The translations under genes and the position numbers were made by a program. 64,000 nucleotides of DNA from Mycolicibacterium arabiense (GTDB lineage: Bacteria > Actinomycetota > Actinomycetes > Mycobacteriales > Mycobacteriaceae). Location: contig NZ_AP022593.1 of NCBI RefSeq assembly GCF_010731815.2, positions 2,914,001 through 2,978,000 of the forward strand, read 5' to 3'. Below, piece by piece: positions 47,437 to 56,449 of the stretch; position 1 is the first letter of the stretch; each line of letters begins with the position of its first letter. Below the pieces are notes generated by a model. That model did not search any database and had not been told where the DNA came from. It saw only the letters and a program-made list of their open reading frames with translations.

Positions 47437-49267
47437 TGGACTCGGGACTCGTCTCCTCCAGCGCGCGGATGAGGCTGGCCGCGTCGAACGGACCCTTGTG
47501 CCGCCTGCCGTTGACGAAGAACGTCGGCGTGGAGTTCAGGTCCATCAACTCGGCGTCCTGCGCGTCGTCGAGCACCCGGTGCAGCACCTTCGAACCGTGC
47601 AGGTCCTCGTCGAACTTCGAGATGTCGCAACCGACTCCGTCGGCGTAGCGGTAGATGTGCTCCCACTCCAGGTAGTCCTGGAACTCGAACATCCGGATGG
47701 CCATGTCGAAGAAGTGGCCCTGCATGGCCGCCGCCTCACTGGCCCGCGCGGCGTCCATCGATCGTGGATGGACCCGCTCCAGCGGAAGGTGCCGCCACAC
47801 GTATCGCAGGCGGTCGCCGAAGTACTCGCGCACCTCGTCGATCGAACCGGTGGCGCGGCTGCAGAACGGGCACTCGAAGTCGCCGTACTCGACCAGCGTC
47901 AGCGGCGCGTTCGGGTTGCCGCGCAGGTGGTCCCGCGCGGGGTCGACGTCGCGGAGCAGCTTGGCGCCCACGGCAACCGGCGGGCTGAGCCGATCGGTGA
48001 CCCGGAACGTCACCCAGCCGAGCGCGAACGCCAGCACCGAGGCGGCCAGCACGCCGACGCGGGCCTGATCCTGCTTCACCGGGTCGGTGATCGCGATGTC
48101 GACGATGAACAGCGAGATGGTGAACCCGATACCGGACAGCGCCGCACCACCTGCGATGCGGCGCAGCGTCAGCCCCGGCGCCAGCGCCCCGATGCCGGAT
48201 GCGCGCACGGCCGCGGTCGCCGCGGTGATCCCGACGAACTTGCCGACCACCAGACCGGCGATCACGCCCCAGGTCAGCGGTGAGCGCATCGCCTCGGAGA
48301 TCGTGTTCCCGTCCAAATGCACACCGGCATTGGCGAGCGCGAAGAGCGGCAGGACGAGGTAGGACACGTACGGCCCGAAGTCCGTCTGCAGCCGCTCGTT
48401 GATCGAGATGGAGTCGCGCAGGCTCCGCGTCGCGGCTCGGGCGTACTCCGAGTTCGGCGACTGCCGGAACGCCCGGATGACCTCGGCGGCTTCCTCGACC
48501 CGTCCGCGGTCGGGGGTGAAGACCGGGATCAGCAGAGCGACGGCCACGCCGGCGAGCGTCGGGTGCACGCCGCCTGCGAACAGCGACAGCCACAGGCCCA
48601 CGGCCAGCACGAAGTACGCCGGACCGCGACCGCGGGGCAGCAGCCGGACCGCGGCGAGGGCACCGAGGAGCATGACGGCGGCCACCAGCGGCCACACCCG
48701 AATCTCGTCCGAGTAGAACAGCGCGATCACGATCAGTGCACCGACGTCGTCGACCACGGCCAGGGTGAGCAAGAAGGTCCGCAGTCGCGCAGGATATTTC
48801 GGCCCGATGATGGCCAGCGCGCCGACGAGGAACGCCGTGTCGGTCGAGATGACCACGCCCCACGCCCTGGCGTCGTCGCCGCTGGGGTTGAGCACCAGGA
48901 ACACCACGGCGGGCAGGATCAGCCCGGCGATGGCCGCGAGCACCGGGACTGCGGCGCGCGACCGGTCGGTCAGCTCGCCGATCGTGAACTGGCTCTTGAC
49001 CTCCAGGCCCACGATGAAGAAGAAGAACGTCATCAGGGCGTCGTTCACCAGGTGCTTGACCGTCAGTTCGGCGTGCATGCTGCCGAAGGTCAGCCCGACG
49101 TGGGTGTTCCAGAAGTCGGCGTAGGTGTGCGCCCACGGCGAGTTCGCCCAGACCACCGCGAGCAGGGTGAACACCAAGAGCAGTGCCGCCGCGGAGTTCT
49201 CGCCGCTGCGGGCTGCGGTGGGGTCGCGTCCGAACCGGCTGGGCCGGGCTGGAGCCTGCTCGGTCAC
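47408..49267 (-). CDS. nhaA: NhaA Na+/H+ antiporter fused to a DsbA-like thioredoxin domain
   Basis: This 619-residue protein has two parts. Residues 25-425 form the NhaA antiporter with eleven to twelve helices, including FFFFIVGLEVKSQF, VVISTDTAFLVGALAI and TLAVVDDVGALIVIALFYS with the ion-binding Asp pair. Residues 435-605 form a thioredoxin-fold domain with CPFC (EYGDFECPFCSRA) and the cis-Pro in NSTPTFFVNG. The fusion is known in actinobacteria. The redox domain presumably faces the outside. The start overlaps the AACS stop by 4 bp, and the end overlaps tetR by 29 bp. Confidence 0.93.
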   Translation of the reverse strand: MTEQAPARPSRFGRDPTAARSGENSAAALLLVFTLLAVVWANSPWAHTYADFWNTHVGLTFGSMHAELTVKHLVNDALMTFFFFIVGLEVKSQFTIGELTDRSRAAVPVLAAIAGLILPAVVFLVLNPSGDDARAWGVVISTDTAFLVGALAIIGPKYPARLRTFLLTLAVVDDVGALIVIALFYSDEIRVWPLVAAVMLLGALAAVRLLPRGRGPAYFVLAVGLWLSLFAGGVHPTLAGVAVALLIPVFTPDRGRVEEAAEVIRAFRQSPNSEYARAATRSLRDSISINERLQTDFGPYVSYLVLPLFALANAGVHLDGNTISEAMRSPLTWGVIAGLVVGKFVGITAATAAVRASGIGALAPGLTLRRIAGGAALSGIGFTISLFIVDIAITDPVKQDQARVGVLAASVLAFALGWVTFRVTDRLSPPVAVGAKLLRDVDPARDHLRGNPNAPLTLVEYGDFECPFCSRATGSIDEVREYFGDRLRYVWRHLPLERVHPRSMDAARASEAAAMQGHFFDMAIRMFEFQDYLEWEHIYRYADGVGCDISKFDEDLHGSKVLHRVLDDAQDAELMDLNSTPTFFVNGRRHKGPFDAASLIRALEETSPESTSPESAAGR

Positions 49268-51216
49268 GCTCGGGCGTGGTCGGCGAACACGTCCAGCAGA
49301 TCGGGCCGGTCCACGGCGCTGGGGGTCAGCACGTCGGACGGCTTGGCGCCCTGCAGGATTCGCTTGATCGGTATCTCGAGCCGCTTGCCCGTCATGGTCC
49401 GCGGAATGCCGGGTACGACGATGACCTCGTCGGGCACGTGCCGGGGTGACGCGCCGGTCTTGATGGCGGTGACGATGTGAGCGCGCAGTTCGTCGTCGAA
49501 CTCGACCCCGTCGGCGAGCGCGACGAACAGCGGCATCCAGTAGCCGCCGTCGTCGAGTTCACAACCCACGACCAGGCAGTCGCGCACCTGGGCGAGGCCT
49601 TCGACGGCGTTGTAGATCTCGGCGCTACCCATCCGGACGCCCATCCGGTTCAGCGTGGCATCCGAACGCCCATGCACCACAACGGACTTGCGGTCGGTGA
49701 TCGTGATCCAGTCGCCGTGGCACCACGTTCCCGGATACTTGTCGAAGTAGGCCTTGCGGTACTTCTCGCCGTCGTCGTCGTTCCAGAAGAACACCGGCAT
49801 GGACGGCATGGGCGCCGTGACCACCAGTTCACCGGCCTCCTCGGTGACCGACTTGCCGCCGTCGCCCCAGGCCTCGATGGCCGCGCCGAGGCAGAGCACG
49901 TTGAGTTCGCCTGCCCGGATCGGCACCAGCGGGCTCCCGCCGATGAACGCGGTGACGACGTCGGTGCCGCCACTGGCCGACACCACCGGGACCGGGCGCC
50001 CGATGCCCTCCTGGATCCAGCGGTAGCCCGACGCGGGCAACGGCGACCCGGTGGATCCCACCGCGCGCAGTGCCGCGAGGTCGTACGCCTGACCGGGCCG
50101 CAAGTCCTCCTTGGCGCACGCCAGCCAGTACCCCGCCCCCGCGCCGAGGACGGTCGTGCCGCTCTCGGCGGCCACATGCCACAGGTAGTCGGTGCGCTGA
50201 AAGGTCGGGCTGCCGTCGTAGAGCACGATCGTCGAGCCCACCAGCAGCCCGCCGACCAGCAGGTTCCACATCATCCAGCTGGTCGACGACTGCCAGAAGA
50301 AGCGGTCCTCCGGCGTCATGTCGAGGTGCAGGCCCAGGTACTTGAGGTGTTCGAGCACCACTCCGCCGTGCCCGTGCACGATGCCCTTCGGCGTGCCGGT
50401 GGTACCCGAGGAGAACAGCACCCACAGCGGATGGCCGAACGGCACCGCCGTGATCTCTAGTGGCGCGTCGGCCTCGAGGACCGCCGACCACGGGACGGCG
50501 TCTTGAGGCGGCGTCGTGCCCAGGCGCGGTACCACCACCGTCGCCCGGAGCGTCGGCAGCTGCGAGCGGATCGTCGCGAGTTCGGCGCTGCGATCGACGT
50601 GCTTGCCGTTGTAGACCGACCCGTCGCTGGCCACCAGCACGGTCGGTTCGAGCTGGGCCAGCCTGGCGACGACGCCTGCGGGTGAGACGTCCTGGTTGCA
50701 CACCGCCCAGGTGGCACCCACGGCTGCCGCGCCGAGGAACGCGACAACGGCCTCGCCGACGTTCGGCAGGTAGCCGACCACGCGGTCCCCCGGCACCACG
50801 CCGACCCGGCGCAGGTAGTTCGCGAACGACGCCGTCTCGCTGCGCAGCCGGTCCCACGACCATTCGGTCGAACCGTCCTCGCCTGCCACGACCATGGCGG
50901 GCCGGTCGGCGGTCTCGTGCCGGAAGACCTCGGTGGCGTAGTTCATCGTGACGCCCGGAAACCATTGCGCCCCAGGCATGTCGGAGTCGACGAGCACGGA
51001 TTCGGGACGCTGCGCCGAGCGGACGTCGTAGAAGTGCCACACCGCCTCCCAGAACCAGGCGACGTCGCGGACCGACGCCGCCCACAGGTCCTGGTAGTCG
51101 GTGAACTCGCCGCGACCGGTCTCCCCGAGCCACGCCATGAAGCGGGTCAGGTTGGCACGGGCGATCGTGTCCTCGTCGGGAGTCCAGCTTCCGGTCAGCT
51201 CGTCGGCGAGCGTCAT
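49264..51216 (-). CDS. Acetoacetyl-CoA synthetase
   Basis: This 650-residue adenylate-forming ligase activates acetoacetate with ATP and CoA. It has the N-terminal helical ACAS region (FTDYQDLWAASVRDVAWFW), the P-loop LFSSGTTGTPKGIVHGHGG near residue 270, and YPGTWCHGDW, RMGSAEIYNAVE and the C-terminal catalytic lysine in PRTMTGKRLEIPIKR. The length and these motifs fit AACS rather than acetyl-CoA synthetase. It allows use of ketone bodies or products of leucine and lipid breakdown. The GH76 gene ends one base upstream of its start. Confidence 0.9.
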   Translation of the reverse strand: MTLADELTGSWTPDEDTIARANLTRFMAWLGETGRGEFTDYQDLWAASVRDVAWFWEAVWHFYDVRSAQRPESVLVDSDMPGAQWFPGVTMNYATEVFRHETADRPAMVVAGEDGSTEWSWDRLRSETASFANYLRRVGVVPGDRVVGYLPNVGEAVVAFLGAAAVGATWAVCNQDVSPAGVVARLAQLEPTVLVASDGSVYNGKHVDRSAELATIRSQLPTLRATVVVPRLGTTPPQDAVPWSAVLEADAPLEITAVPFGHPLWVLFSSGTTGTPKGIVHGHGGVVLEHLKYLGLHLDMTPEDRFFWQSSTSWMMWNLLVGGLLVGSTIVLYDGSPTFQRTDYLWHVAAESGTTVLGAGAGYWLACAKEDLRPGQAYDLAALRAVGSTGSPLPASGYRWIQEGIGRPVPVVSASGGTDVVTAFIGGSPLVPIRAGELNVLCLGAAIEAWGDGGKSVTEEAGELVVTAPMPSMPVFFWNDDDGEKYRKAYFDKYPGTWCHGDWITITDRKSVVVHGRSDATLNRMGVRMGSAEIYNAVEGLAQVRDCLVVGCELDDGGYWMPLFVALADGVEFDDELRAHIVTAIKTGASPRHVPDEVIVVPGIPRTMTGKRLEIPIKRILQGAKPSDVLTPSAVDRPDLLDVFADHARA

Positions 51217-52380
51217 CTACGCCTCTTCCTCCTGTGCGGGATCGGGAACGTCGGTGCCAGCGGGACCCTCGGGTTCGCGTTCGTCGCTGAGCGTATGCGC
51301 AGCCTCCATCAGCATCCAGCCGGACAGCTGCACCGACAGGTCGCGCTCGGGAATCTCCGAGGCGTTCACGGCGCCCTCGACGAACTCGGCGTCCTTGCCT
51401 GCCGCCGTCGGCACTTCCGCGTTGCGGTCCCAGAACGCGCCGAACAGTGGCAGCCCGTCGACGGTCTGTCGGTACTCCCACGCCGACCGGGCCGAGGCGA
51501 GCACGAGGTCGCGCGCGATCGTGCGGGTCTCGGCGTCGGCGGGCTCGTTCTCGGGCAGCGTCGTGGCGACCAGCGCCAAGTAGCGCGCCGTGACGCCGTG
51601 GAACAGGCCACCATCACCGCCGCCCGCGCCCTTGAGCACGCCGTCGGGTGCCATGTGGTCGCGCACCGCCCGGACCAGCCTGCCCACCCGCTGTCCGTGG
51701 TGCTCGTCGGCGGTGCGGGCGGCCAGCTCGGTCTCCAGCCCCAGCACGACGCCCTGGCAGTACGTGTACTGCGCGCGCACCAGCGAGCCACCCTTGATGC
51801 CGTCGAACACCAGGTGCGTGTCGGGGTCGATCAGCGTCTCGTCGATCCAGTCGGCCATCTGCTGGGCGCGGCGCAGCCGGTCGTCGTAGCGAGCCAGGAA
51901 GATGCCCGCCGGGCCGTTGGCCGGGGCGTTGAAGAACTGATCCTGCTTGCGCCACGGGATGCCGCCGCCGTCCTCGGGCACCCAGGAGTTCAGGAACTGG
52001 TCGGCGAGCGTCGCCAGCGCCTTCGGCCGCTCGACGCCGGTCAGCCTGCCTGCCCGCTCCAGAGCCAGTGCGAGCCAAGCCATGTCGTCGTAGTAGTCGT
52101 TCGTCCAGCGCAGGTTGTTGCGCAGCCGTTGGCCACGGATCTGGCGTTGGATGCGCTGGATCCGCTCGGGCTGCGGGTCGCGCACCTGGGCGTCGACCAG
52201 GCAGTCGAGCAGATGCGCCTGCCACCAGTAGTGCCAGGTGCCGAACCTCGAGTGCTTGCCTTCGGCGGGCCAGGCGACCACGCCCAGCTGGGTTCCCGGC
52301 AGCCCCCACAGCTTGCGCAGGTGGCGCTTGGTGATGGCGGCTTCGGCGCTGGCGGCGCGGTTGGCCCAGAGCTGATCCAT
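51217..52380 (-). CDS. GH76-family glycoside hydrolase (alpha-1,6-mannanase-like)
   Basis: This 387-residue (alpha/alpha)6-barrel protein of family GH76 has the double-aspartate catalytic motif in TNDYYDDMAWLALAL near residue 95. QDQFFNAPANGPAGIFLARY and YTYCQGVVLGLETELA further fit the family. No signal peptide is present, so it may act in the cytoplasm. The substrate could be an alpha-1,6-mannan backbone such as that of lipomannan. It is the Rv0365c homologue and is co-directional with AACS and nhaA. Confidence 0.87.
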   Translation of the reverse strand: MDQLWANRAASAEAAITKRHLRKLWGLPGTQLGVVAWPAEGKHSRFGTWHYWWQAHLLDCLVDAQVRDPQPERIQRIQRQIRGQRLRNNLRWTNDYYDDMAWLALALERAGRLTGVERPKALATLADQFLNSWVPEDGGGIPWRKQDQFFNAPANGPAGIFLARYDDRLRRAQQMADWIDETLIDPDTHLVFDGIKGGSLVRAQYTYCQGVVLGLETELAARTADEHHGQRVGRLVRAVRDHMAPDGVLKGAGGGDGGLFHGVTARYLALVATTLPENEPADAETRTIARDLVLASARSAWEYRQTVDGLPLFGAFWDRNAEVPTAAGKDAEFVEGAVNASEIPERDLSVQLSGWMLMEAAHTLSDEREPEGPAGTDVPDPAQEEEA

Positions 52381-52394
52381 ACTCCGATCCTGCC

Positions 52395-53039
52395 CTACCA
52401 GGCCTGGCCGAGGTCGGCGTGTTGCGCGATCCAGGTGTGCATCGCGATGCCCGCGGCGACGGCCGCGTTCATGCTGCGGGTCGAGCCGAACTGGGCGATC
52501 GACACCGTCTTCGCCGCGCCCGTCCGCGTGTCGTCGGTGATGCCGGGCCCCTCCTGCCCGAAGACCATCAGGCACTCCCGCGGCAGCGCCGTGTGCTCCA
52601 ACGGCACGGCACCGGGCACGTTGTCGACGGCGATCACCGTCAGCCCAGCTGCAGCGGCGAAGTCGAGCAGCGCGGCAGTGGTGTCGTGGTGCTCGAGACG
52701 CTGATAGCGATCGGTGACCATCGCCCCGCGCCGGTTCCACCGGCGGCGGCCGACGATGTGCACGGTGTGCACCGCGAACGCGTTGGCCGTGCGCACCACC
52801 GCGCCGATGTTCGCGTCGTTGCCGAAGTTCTCGATGGCGACGTGCAGCGGGTGTCGGCGCCGGTCGATGTCCGCGACGATCGCCTCGCGCGTCCAGTACC
52901 GGTATGCGTCGACGACGTTGCGGGTGTCGCCGTCGCGCAGCAGCTCCGGATCGAGCCGCGGGTCGTCGGGGACCTCGCCCACCCAGGGCCCGACGCCGGG
53001 TGCGCTGCCCCACTCGGTCGGGCCGGGCTCGTCAGTCAC
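52395..53039 (-). CDS. TrmH/SpoU-family RNA 2'-O-methyltransferase
   Basis: This 214-residue SPOUT methyltransferase has motif 1 IENFGNDANIGAVVRTANAF near residue 68, motif 2 MVFGQEGPGI and motif 3 FGSTRSMNAAVAAGIAM, which forms the knotted SAM site. It is the homologue of Rv0380c. The target RNA is not known. The start overlaps the end of the lipoprotein gene by 8 bp. Confidence 0.93.
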   Translation of the reverse strand: MTDEPGPTEWGSAPGVGPWVGEVPDDPRLDPELLRDGDTRNVVDAYRYWTREAIVADIDRRRHPLHVAIENFGNDANIGAVVRTANAFAVHTVHIVGRRRWNRRGAMVTDRYQRLEHHDTTAALLDFAAAAGLTVIAVDNVPGAVPLEHTALPRECLMVFGQEGPGITDDTRTGAAKTVSIAQFGSTRSMNAAVAAGIAMHTWIAQHADLGQAW

Positions 53040-53931
53040 GTGGTTGGGTCCAGAGCGCGGCGTGAGTCCCGATCACCGACACCGTCGGGAAGAGCAGCGC
53101 GGCGTTGATCTCGCCCTGGGTGCACAGCGACGCGCGCACGGCGACGGCGTCGAGCGCGGCATCGGGCAACACCAGCACCGACGACCCGTACACGTCGCAC
53201 GCGTGCGACAGCCCAGGTGGGGGCAGCGTCGGCGCCACGACGACCATGAGCGGCCCGCCGCGTGCGAGCGACTCGTCGCGGTATCGCGCTGCGAGACCGT
53301 CGATCTGGAGACCGAGCAGCATGTAGCCCTTGCCCTGGAACGCCACGGGGTCGCCGAGCGCGGTCGGCTCGAGCATGGCGCCGTCGGCGCGGAAGCCGTC
53401 GGCGCTCGACGACTGCAGGCGCAGGCCGGTGTCGTTCTCGTTGGTCGGCGTCAGACCCACTGGGAACGCGGCGGGGTAGGCGACGGTGCTGCCTGCGATG
53501 CGGTCCTGGGGTGAGTACGCGTAGACGCCGCGCACCTGGCTCTGGTCGCGCAGCGGGCCGAGGCAGACGGTCCCATTGATCTTGTCGGGCGTCGCGGTCG
53601 CGGGCCGGATGTCGAGGTTGGTGATGTCTGCGCAGCCGCCAACCGCGTTGGCCTCGATCGGGTGGGCCAGCGCCCCGTAGAGCCCGAACCGGATGGCCTC
53701 GGGCTTGGTCCGCGGCGCGGCGGGATCCGAGGGTGCAGCGTCGACGTCGACGAGTACGTGGTCGCCGTCGAAGCGCAGATTCGTCACCGACAGGTTCCAG
53801 CCCAGGATCGCCTGCGACTCACCGATCTCAGCGGTCGTCGCGCCATACGGCGCGGGTTGGTCGGCGTCGCCGGAGCAGGCCGACAGCATCAGGGCCAGCA
53901 CGCAGGCCATCGACAGCGCGAGTGCCCTCAC
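53032..53931 (-). CDS. Conserved mycobacterial lipoprotein (Rv0381c-like)
   Basis: This 299-residue exported protein has signal peptide and lipobox LSAC at residues 16-19. The mature part is beta-rich with no recognised domain and contains Cys in GGCADI, TVCLG, HACDVYG and SLCTQG, which could form two disulfides. It is conserved near ttfA and clpB. The gene lies 3 bp after the SDR and overlaps the TrmH-type gene. Confidence 0.75.
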   Translation of the reverse strand: MRALALSMACVLALMLSACSGDADQPAPYGATTAEIGESQAILGWNLSVTNLRFDGDHVLVDVDAAPSDPAAPRTKPEAIRFGLYGALAHPIEANAVGGCADITNLDIRPATATPDKINGTVCLGPLRDQSQVRGVYAYSPQDRIAGSTVAYPAAFPVGLTPTNENDTGLRLQSSSADGFRADGAMLEPTALGDPVAFQGKGYMLLGLQIDGLAARYRDESLARGGPLMVVVAPTLPPPGLSHACDVYGSSVLVLPDAALDAVAVRASLCTQGEINAALLFPTVSVIGTHAALWTQPRD

Positions 53932-53934
53932 CGC

Positions 53935-54711
53935 TCAGGTCCGCCCACGGCCGCGGCCCACCACCTTGGTCAGGGAGCGCACCAGGCTGCGCGGGATCAT
54001 CCGTCCGCCGGTGGTGAGCGCCTTGTACTGCAGACCGGGCACGATCACCACCTCGCCCTTCGCGACGCCTGCGAGGGTGTCGCGCACGACGTCGTCGACC
54101 TCGAGCCAGAGGAAGCTGGGGGTGCCGGCCATGTCGATGCCCGCACGTTCGTGGAACTCGGTGCGGACGAAGCCGGGGCACAGCGCGTGCACGCCCACGC
54201 CCGTACCGCCGAGGCCGTTGGCCAGACCCTCGGAGAACGAGATGACCCACGCCTTGGACGCCGAGTACGTCGAGCCGCGGCCGGGCAGCAGTCCGGCGAC
54301 GCTGGCGACGTTGACCACGGTGCCACTGCCCTTGGCCAGCATCGGGGGCAGCGCGGCGTGCGTCAGGTGCATGACCGCCGTGACGTTGACGTCGAGCTGG
54401 GATTGCAGTGCGGTCAGGTCGGCGGTCCAGAATTCGCCGGACGTGCCGAAACCCGCGTTGTTGATCAGGACGTCGACGCCCGCGGCCAGCCGGTCGGCGA
54501 CCTTGGCGCGGTCGTCGGCGATGGCGAGGTCGGCGGGTAGCACCTCGACGCCGGCACCTGCCTCGTCGCGCAGTTCGGCGGCGAGTCGGTCGAGCCGTTC
54601 GACGTCGCGGGCGACGAGGACCAGGTCATGACCGTCGGTGGCGTATCGGCGGGCGAAGCCGGCGCCCAGCCCAGCGGTGGGACCGGTGATCAGTGCGACG
54701 GGACGTGACAT
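53935..54711 (-). CDS. Short-chain dehydrogenase/reductase
   Basis: This 258-residue SDR has the cofactor motif [37 protein letters not shown] and YSASKAW. Similar mycobacterial SDRs act on acyl or keto-lipids. It lies in the position where M. tuberculosis carries pyrE between the Rv0381c and Rv0383c homologues. Confidence 0.9.
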   Translation of the reverse strand: MSRPVALITGPTAGLGAGFARRYATDGHDLVLVARDVERLDRLAAELRDEAGAGVEVLPADLAIADDRAKVADRLAAGVDVLINNAGFGTSGEFWTADLTALQSQLDVNVTAVMHLTHAALPPMLAKGSGTVVNVASVAGLLPGRGSTYSASKAWVISFSEGLANGLGGTGVGVHALCPGFVRTEFHERAGIDMAGTPSFLWLEVDDVVRDTLAGVAKGEVVIVPGLQYKALTTGGRMIPRSLVRSLTKVVGRGRGRT

Positions 54712-54771
54712 GCCCGACAGGCTACTCAGTGCTCGATCGGGTCGGATCAGCGCTCGGTCGGGTGATCCGGC

Positions 54772-55587
54772 CTAGCGCTGATAGTTCGCCGACTGCCTGC
54801 CGTTGCGGGCGGGCGGACGCTGCTGGGTGAAGCGGCCGACGTCGGCACGACCGGCGGGAGCATCGCCCCGGCCGGGCGGCAGTTCGGCGGGATGCGACGG
54901 GGCGAACGGTCGTCCGGGGGCGGCACCGCCGCGGCGGGCGGTCTGGGCCTGGCCGGCCACGGCGCCCTGGCCCGGCTGCGGAACCGGCGGGAGCACGCGG
55001 AGCAGGTCGTTGAACTGGCGGACGGTCAGCAGACCCTCGTCCCACTGTGCGCGCGTGCTGCCGAACGGCATGGCGACGAGCGTCCAGTTCTGCTCGTTCC
55101 ACATGATCTCGGCGCAGTCGGGCGCGGCGTGGGCGAACGTGACCATGCGGCGGTCACACGCGCGGCGGGCAGCGTCGAGGTTGGTCGAGTAGACCATCCG
55201 GGGGCCGATCGCGCCGAGCAGCCACATGTCGCTCTCGCGGGGCTCCTTGATGTCCTTGAGCCGGACGTCGACGACGACGTTCGTGCCGACCTTGCGGTGC
55301 AGCGCGATGACGGTCGCCACTTCCTCGAGGTCGAAGATGAACACGGCCTCGCCGCGGATCTGCCCCAGCACCACGTTCTTGGCGGGAACGTCGCCGACGG
55401 TGGACATCACGCCGCGCTTCCAGCGCTTGACGATGTCGCCGGACTCCTCTTCGTAGTCGAAGCCGTGCGACTTGGCCCAGGACTTGCGCCGGCGGCCCAG
55501 CCCGCGTCGACGGTCGATGTCGACGTACAGCAACACGGCCGCACCCACGAAGCAGAGTGCGGACAGCGTGAACCAGAGAGGAACCAT
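54772..55587 (-). CDS. ttfA: TMM transport factor A
   Basis: This 271-residue protein has an N-terminal membrane anchor (LWFTLSALCFVGAAVLLYVDI), a conserved cytoplasmic domain (GFDYEEESGDIVKRWKRG, GEAVFIFDLEEVATVIALHRKVG, NLDAARRACDRRMVTFA) and a disordered Pro/Gly/Arg-rich tail from about residue 200. It matches Rv0383c/MSMEG_0736, the TtfA accessory factor that works with MmpL3 to export trehalose monomycolate at the pole. It is the first gene of a long minus-strand run with an SDR and a lipoprotein. Confidence 0.85.
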   Translation of the reverse strand: MVPLWFTLSALCFVGAAVLLYVDIDRRRGLGRRRKSWAKSHGFDYEEESGDIVKRWKRGVMSTVGDVPAKNVVLGQIRGEAVFIFDLEEVATVIALHRKVGTNVVVDVRLKDIKEPRESDMWLLGAIGPRMVYSTNLDAARRACDRRMVTFAHAAPDCAEIMWNEQNWTLVAMPFGSTRAQWDEGLLTVRQFNDLLRVLPPVPQPGQGAVAGQAQTARRGGAAPGRPFAPSHPAELPPGRGDAPAGRADVGRFTQQRPPARNGRQSANYQR

Positions 55588-55695
55588 TGCCCCCAGCCTA
55601 CTTGGTTGGGCCGCCGATGCCAGAACTCGAACAGGTCACAACCCCGTCACGGCCACTTTCCCGGTGGTGGGCCCGTGCGCACGGATACTGACACG

Positions 55696-56373
55696 GTGAC
55701 CGACCTGTCTAAAAAGGCCTACCTCGTCGTCGGGGCGAGCGGCGCACTCGGCTCCCGGGTGGCCCGGTCGCTGGCGAACAGCGGCGCCGCGCTCACGCTG
55801 ACCGGTCGCAGCGAGGACGCGTTGACCGGGCTGGGCATCGACGGAGCGCACGTGTTGGCGGCGGATCTGCGGTCGCCGGAGGTGCCGCAGTCGCTGGTCA
55901 CCGCGGCCGTCGATCGACACGGGCGCCTCGACGGCGTGGTGATCGCGGCAGGCGTCGTGGCCTTCGGCGCGGTGACCGACATCGACGACGACACCGTCGA
56001 CGACCTGGTGCTCGTCGACTTCCTGGCACCCGTGCGGATCATCCGGGCGGCGCTGCCCGTGCTGGAGCGGGGTGGGGTCATCCTCAACGTCAGCGCGGTC
56101 GTGGCGGAGAAGCCCATGCCGAACATGGCCGTCTACTCCGCGGTGAAGGCGGCGGCTGCCGCGCTGCTCACTGCCGTGCGCAGCGAGGCGCGGCGGCGCA
56201 AGGTCCGCGTCGTCGACGTCCGCCCGCCGCACACCGAGACGGGCCTGGCCGACCGGGCGATCGCCGGTGACCCGCCGAAGCTGCCTCAGGGGCTCGACCC
56301 CGACGCCGTCGCGGCGCGCATCGTCGAGGCGCTGCTCGGCGACGAGACCGACGTGCCCAGCTCGGCGTTCTAG
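55696..56373 (+). CDS. Short-chain dehydrogenase/reductase
   Basis: This 225-residue short SDR has VVGASGALGSRVA at the cofactor site, LAADLRS, an AAGV motif replacing NAG, NVSAVVAE and YSAVKAA as the active-site pair. GTG 55696 is chosen; the open frame upstream runs antisense to ttfA. It is divergent from ttfA and convergent with clpB, and a strong terminator-like stem follows its stop. Confidence 0.82.
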   Translation: MTDLSKKAYLVVGASGALGSRVARSLANSGAALTLTGRSEDALTGLGIDGAHVLAADLRSPEVPQSLVTAAVDRHGRLDGVVIAAGVVAFGAVTDIDDDTVDDLVLVDFLAPVRIIRAALPVLERGGVILNVSAVVAEKPMPNMAVYSAVKAAAAALLTAVRSEARRRKVRVVDVRPPHTETGLADRAIAGDPPKLPQGLDPDAVAARIVEALLGDETDVPSSAF

Positions 56374-56387
56374 CGCACGGACGCGAA

Positions 56388-56435
56388 ACTGCGGCCAGAT
56401 CGCGATCCACTCGGGAATCGCGATCTGACCGCAGT
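56388..56435. terminator. Bidirectional terminator-like stem-loop
   Basis: A 19-bp inverted repeat with one mismatch (56388-56406 and 56417-56435, core AGATCGCGAT) encloses a 10-nt loop between the convergent SDR and clpB genes. There is no U-tract, as is usual for mycobacterial intrinsic terminators. Confidence 0.72.
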
Positions 56436-56449
56436 CTCGGCGTACTGGC

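Noticed and set aside
54730..54769. Degenerate repeat GCTCGATCGGGTC / GCTCGGTCGGGTG between the SDR and ttfA
   Set aside because: It is short, imperfect and of low complexity in a GC-rich gap, so it gives no reliable signal.
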